Below are positions 62,849-64,000 of a stretch of 64,000 nt of DNA, piece after piece (position 1 is the stretch's first letter; every line of letters begins with the position of its first letter). The stretch covers positions 124,001 to 188,000 of the forward strand of contig JBKBII010000001.1 in NCBI GenBank assembly GCA_046299415.1, read 5' to 3'. The position numbers were made by a program, and so were the translations under genes. This DNA is from JBKBII01 sp046299415. Lineage in GTDB: Bacteria; Pseudomonadota; Gammaproteobacteria; Ectothiorhodospirales; Ectothiorhodospiraceae. The notes below the pieces were generated by a model. It worked only from the letters and a program-made list of their open reading frames with translations, was not told where the DNA came from and did no database searches.

Positions 62849-64000
62849 ATGCAGCACGGAAAGTCGTCGAGTGGTTCGCATCAGTCGAGTCACGTTAGAC
62901 CGACAACCCAAGGCCACTTGAAAGACTTGCAGGCGAGTTCCGAGTCATCGCCGTCGTTGGCTTCAATCGCTGAAAAGCGCCGTGAGGGTGTGCTGCCGCG
63001 GCATGTGGCGTTGATCATGGATGGCAACGGACGCTGGGCTGAGGCGCGGGGTTTTTCGCGCAGTGCCGGTCACCGCGCCGGGCTCGCCGCGGCGCGTCGG
63101 ACGGTTGAGCATCTGGCGCGGAGCGGGGTCGAGTGGATCACGCTGTTCGCCTTCTCGAGCGAGAACTGGAATCGGCCCAAAGGCGAGGTTGACGCCTTGA
63201 TGGCCTTGTTCGCGCGCGCGCTGACGCGCGAGGTTGCGCGCCTGACGCGCGAGGGCATGAGACTGCGTTTCCTTGGCGATCGCGACCGATTTCCTCGACG
63301 TCTGGTCGCGACGATGACCGAGGCTGAGGCGGCTAGCGCGTCGAATAGCGGCCCGGTGTTGACGGTCGCATTGGGATACGGCGGTCGCTGGGATCTCGTC
63401 GAGGCCGCAAGGCGCCTTGTTCAAACATCGTCAGCGTCGATGGTGCAAGGTGTCGCGGGTGATCGAGCCGACCCGGGCTTCGCCTCAGATATCGACGCCG
63501 ACGCGTTTGCTCAAGCCCTGCCGAGCGCCGACTTGCCAGACGTCGATTTGTTGGTGCGGACGGGCGGTGAGCGCCGGATCAGTAATTTTTTGTTGTGGCA
63601 GGCAGCCTACGCGGAATTGATGTTCCCAGAGGTGTTTTGGCCGGACGTCGACGCACAAGAGGTCGATCGTTGGTTGGCGGATTTTGCAACACGTGAACGA
63701 CGCTTCGGTCGCGTTCTTTCGCCTACGATGGACGGCGGAGAGGGCCGCGGCGCAGCGCCGGTGCCAGACGAGGCAGCGGGTGGGGATTTGCAATCGTCGC
63801 GTTGCGGCGACAGGGGTTGGGGAGCTGATTCTGGCGCCGATCACGCGGTTGTGTCGTGTCGTGGCGACGATGATGACGCGTCGTCAGTCTCTGATGCTCG
63901 CTTCGTATCGAAGCGGTCCGGGGAGGGGTCTGACCCTGAATCATTGCGTTGGTCCGCGGCCGGTGGTGCTGATGGCACTCTTGATGAGCAACACGGAGTC
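62849..64000 (+). CDS. uppS: Undecaprenyl diphosphate synthase with extended N- and C-termini (3' end beyond window)
   Basis: The frame is open to the window edge, giving 384 residues without a stop. The core (about 50-284) is a cis-prenyltransferase: HVALIMDGNGRWAEARGFSR (catalytic Asp58), GHRAGLAAARRTVEHLA, LFAFSSENWNRP, ALGYGGRWDLVEAAR, DLPDVDLLVRTGGERRISNFLLWQAAYAEL and a final ERRFGR. It makes the lipid carrier for peptidoglycan precursors. Normal enzymes are about 250 residues and end at RRFGR. Here about 100 more residues, Gly/Asp/Ser-rich, follow. The start at 62849 has AGGAG 5 nt upstream. The tail may be a disordered extension or a linker to a fused downstream enzyme such as CdsA. 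Confidence 0.93.
   Translation, partial: MQHGKSSSGSHQSSHVRPTTQGHLKDLQASSESSPSLASIAEKRREGVLPRHVALIMDGNGRWAEARGFSRSAGHRAGLAAARRTVEHLARSGVEWITLFAFSSENWNRPKGEVDALMALFARALTREVARLTREGMRLRFLGDRDRFPRRLVATMTEAEAASASNSGPVLTVALGYGGRWDLVEAARRLVQTSSASMVQGVAGDRADPGFASDIDADAFAQALPSADLPDVDLLVRTGGERRISNFLLWQAAYAELMFPEVFWPDVDAQEVDRWLADFATRERRFGRVLSPTMDGGEGRGAAPVPDEAAGGDLQSSRCGDRGWGADSGADHAVVSCRGDDDDASSVSDARFVSKRSGEGSDPESLRWSAAGGADGTLDEQHGV

Noticed and set aside
1..64000. CRISPR array, insertion sequence or prophage
   Set aside because: No regularly spaced repeats, transposase, integrase or phage structural genes were found in the window.

Overview
The window reads as a chromosomal segment of a gammaproteobacterium, most likely from a scaffolded draft or metagenome assembly. 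It contains one run of 100 Ns (30039-30138) and one of 10 Ns (54152-54161). Evidence for the lineage is gene order: rodZ-hisS-yfgM-bamB-der, glnD-map divergent from rpsB-tsf-pyrH-frr-uppS, minor type IV pilin genes, gltX followed by tRNA genes, and a gammaproteobacterial-type LexA box in front of dnaE2. A DsrE-family protein and a DUF302 protein are compatible with sulfur chemistry but do not prove a sulfur-oxidising lifestyle. Coding density is modest, with many gaps of 300-1900 bp. Many housekeeping proteins carry long hydrophilic, low-complexity insertions or tails.

Layout. 1-8.1 kb: cell-shape and outer-membrane assembly block (rodZ, hisS, yfgM, bamB, der). 8.4-9.5 kb: a NaChBac-type voltage-gated sodium channel on the minus strand. 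9.6-13.7 kb: minor pilins fimT/fimU, pilV, pilW and a pilX enlarged by a beta-solenoid-like region. 14.0-18.4 kb (minus): a MalY/PatB-type PLP C-S lyase and ovoA, so possibly a complete ovothiol pathway. 19.2-20.7 kb: a ceramidase-like membrane protein and an isoprenylcysteine methyltransferase-like protein. 20.9-24.7 kb (minus): cobalamin import, with btuF and a fused btuC-btuD. 25.1-29.0 kb: alaC-like aminotransferase, hom, thrC. 29.2 kb: DUF2237. 30.2-36.1 kb: RND adaptor and RND pump with a long C-terminal tail.

36.9-44.4 kb is the least conventional part. On the plus strand it holds a Met/Glu-rich exported protein, a Pro/Ser/Gly-rich exported protein, a ParA-type ATPase, a membrane-anchored TPR protein, a DUF302 protein, a membrane-anchored coiled-coil protein and an EHD/dynamin-like GTPase with two C-terminal membrane segments. 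I propose it as a candidate undescribed membrane-organising module. A 1.9 kb sparse stretch follows, containing a 49-residue membrane ORF, then a DsrE-family gene with a clear terminator.

47.3-51.9 kb (minus): SOS-controlled dnaE2 with a perfect LexA box, preceded by a TIGR02444/DUF2390 gene. 51.9-54.3 kb: gltX, then a strong promoter, tRNA-Ala, a small two-helix membrane protein, tRNA-Glu and a terminator. Both tRNAs are missing their central arms, one by direct loss of 26 nt and one behind the 10-N gap. 54.5-58.2 kb (minus): glnD and map. 58.6-64.0 kb: rpsB, tsf, pyrH, frr and an uppS with extended ends that runs off the window.
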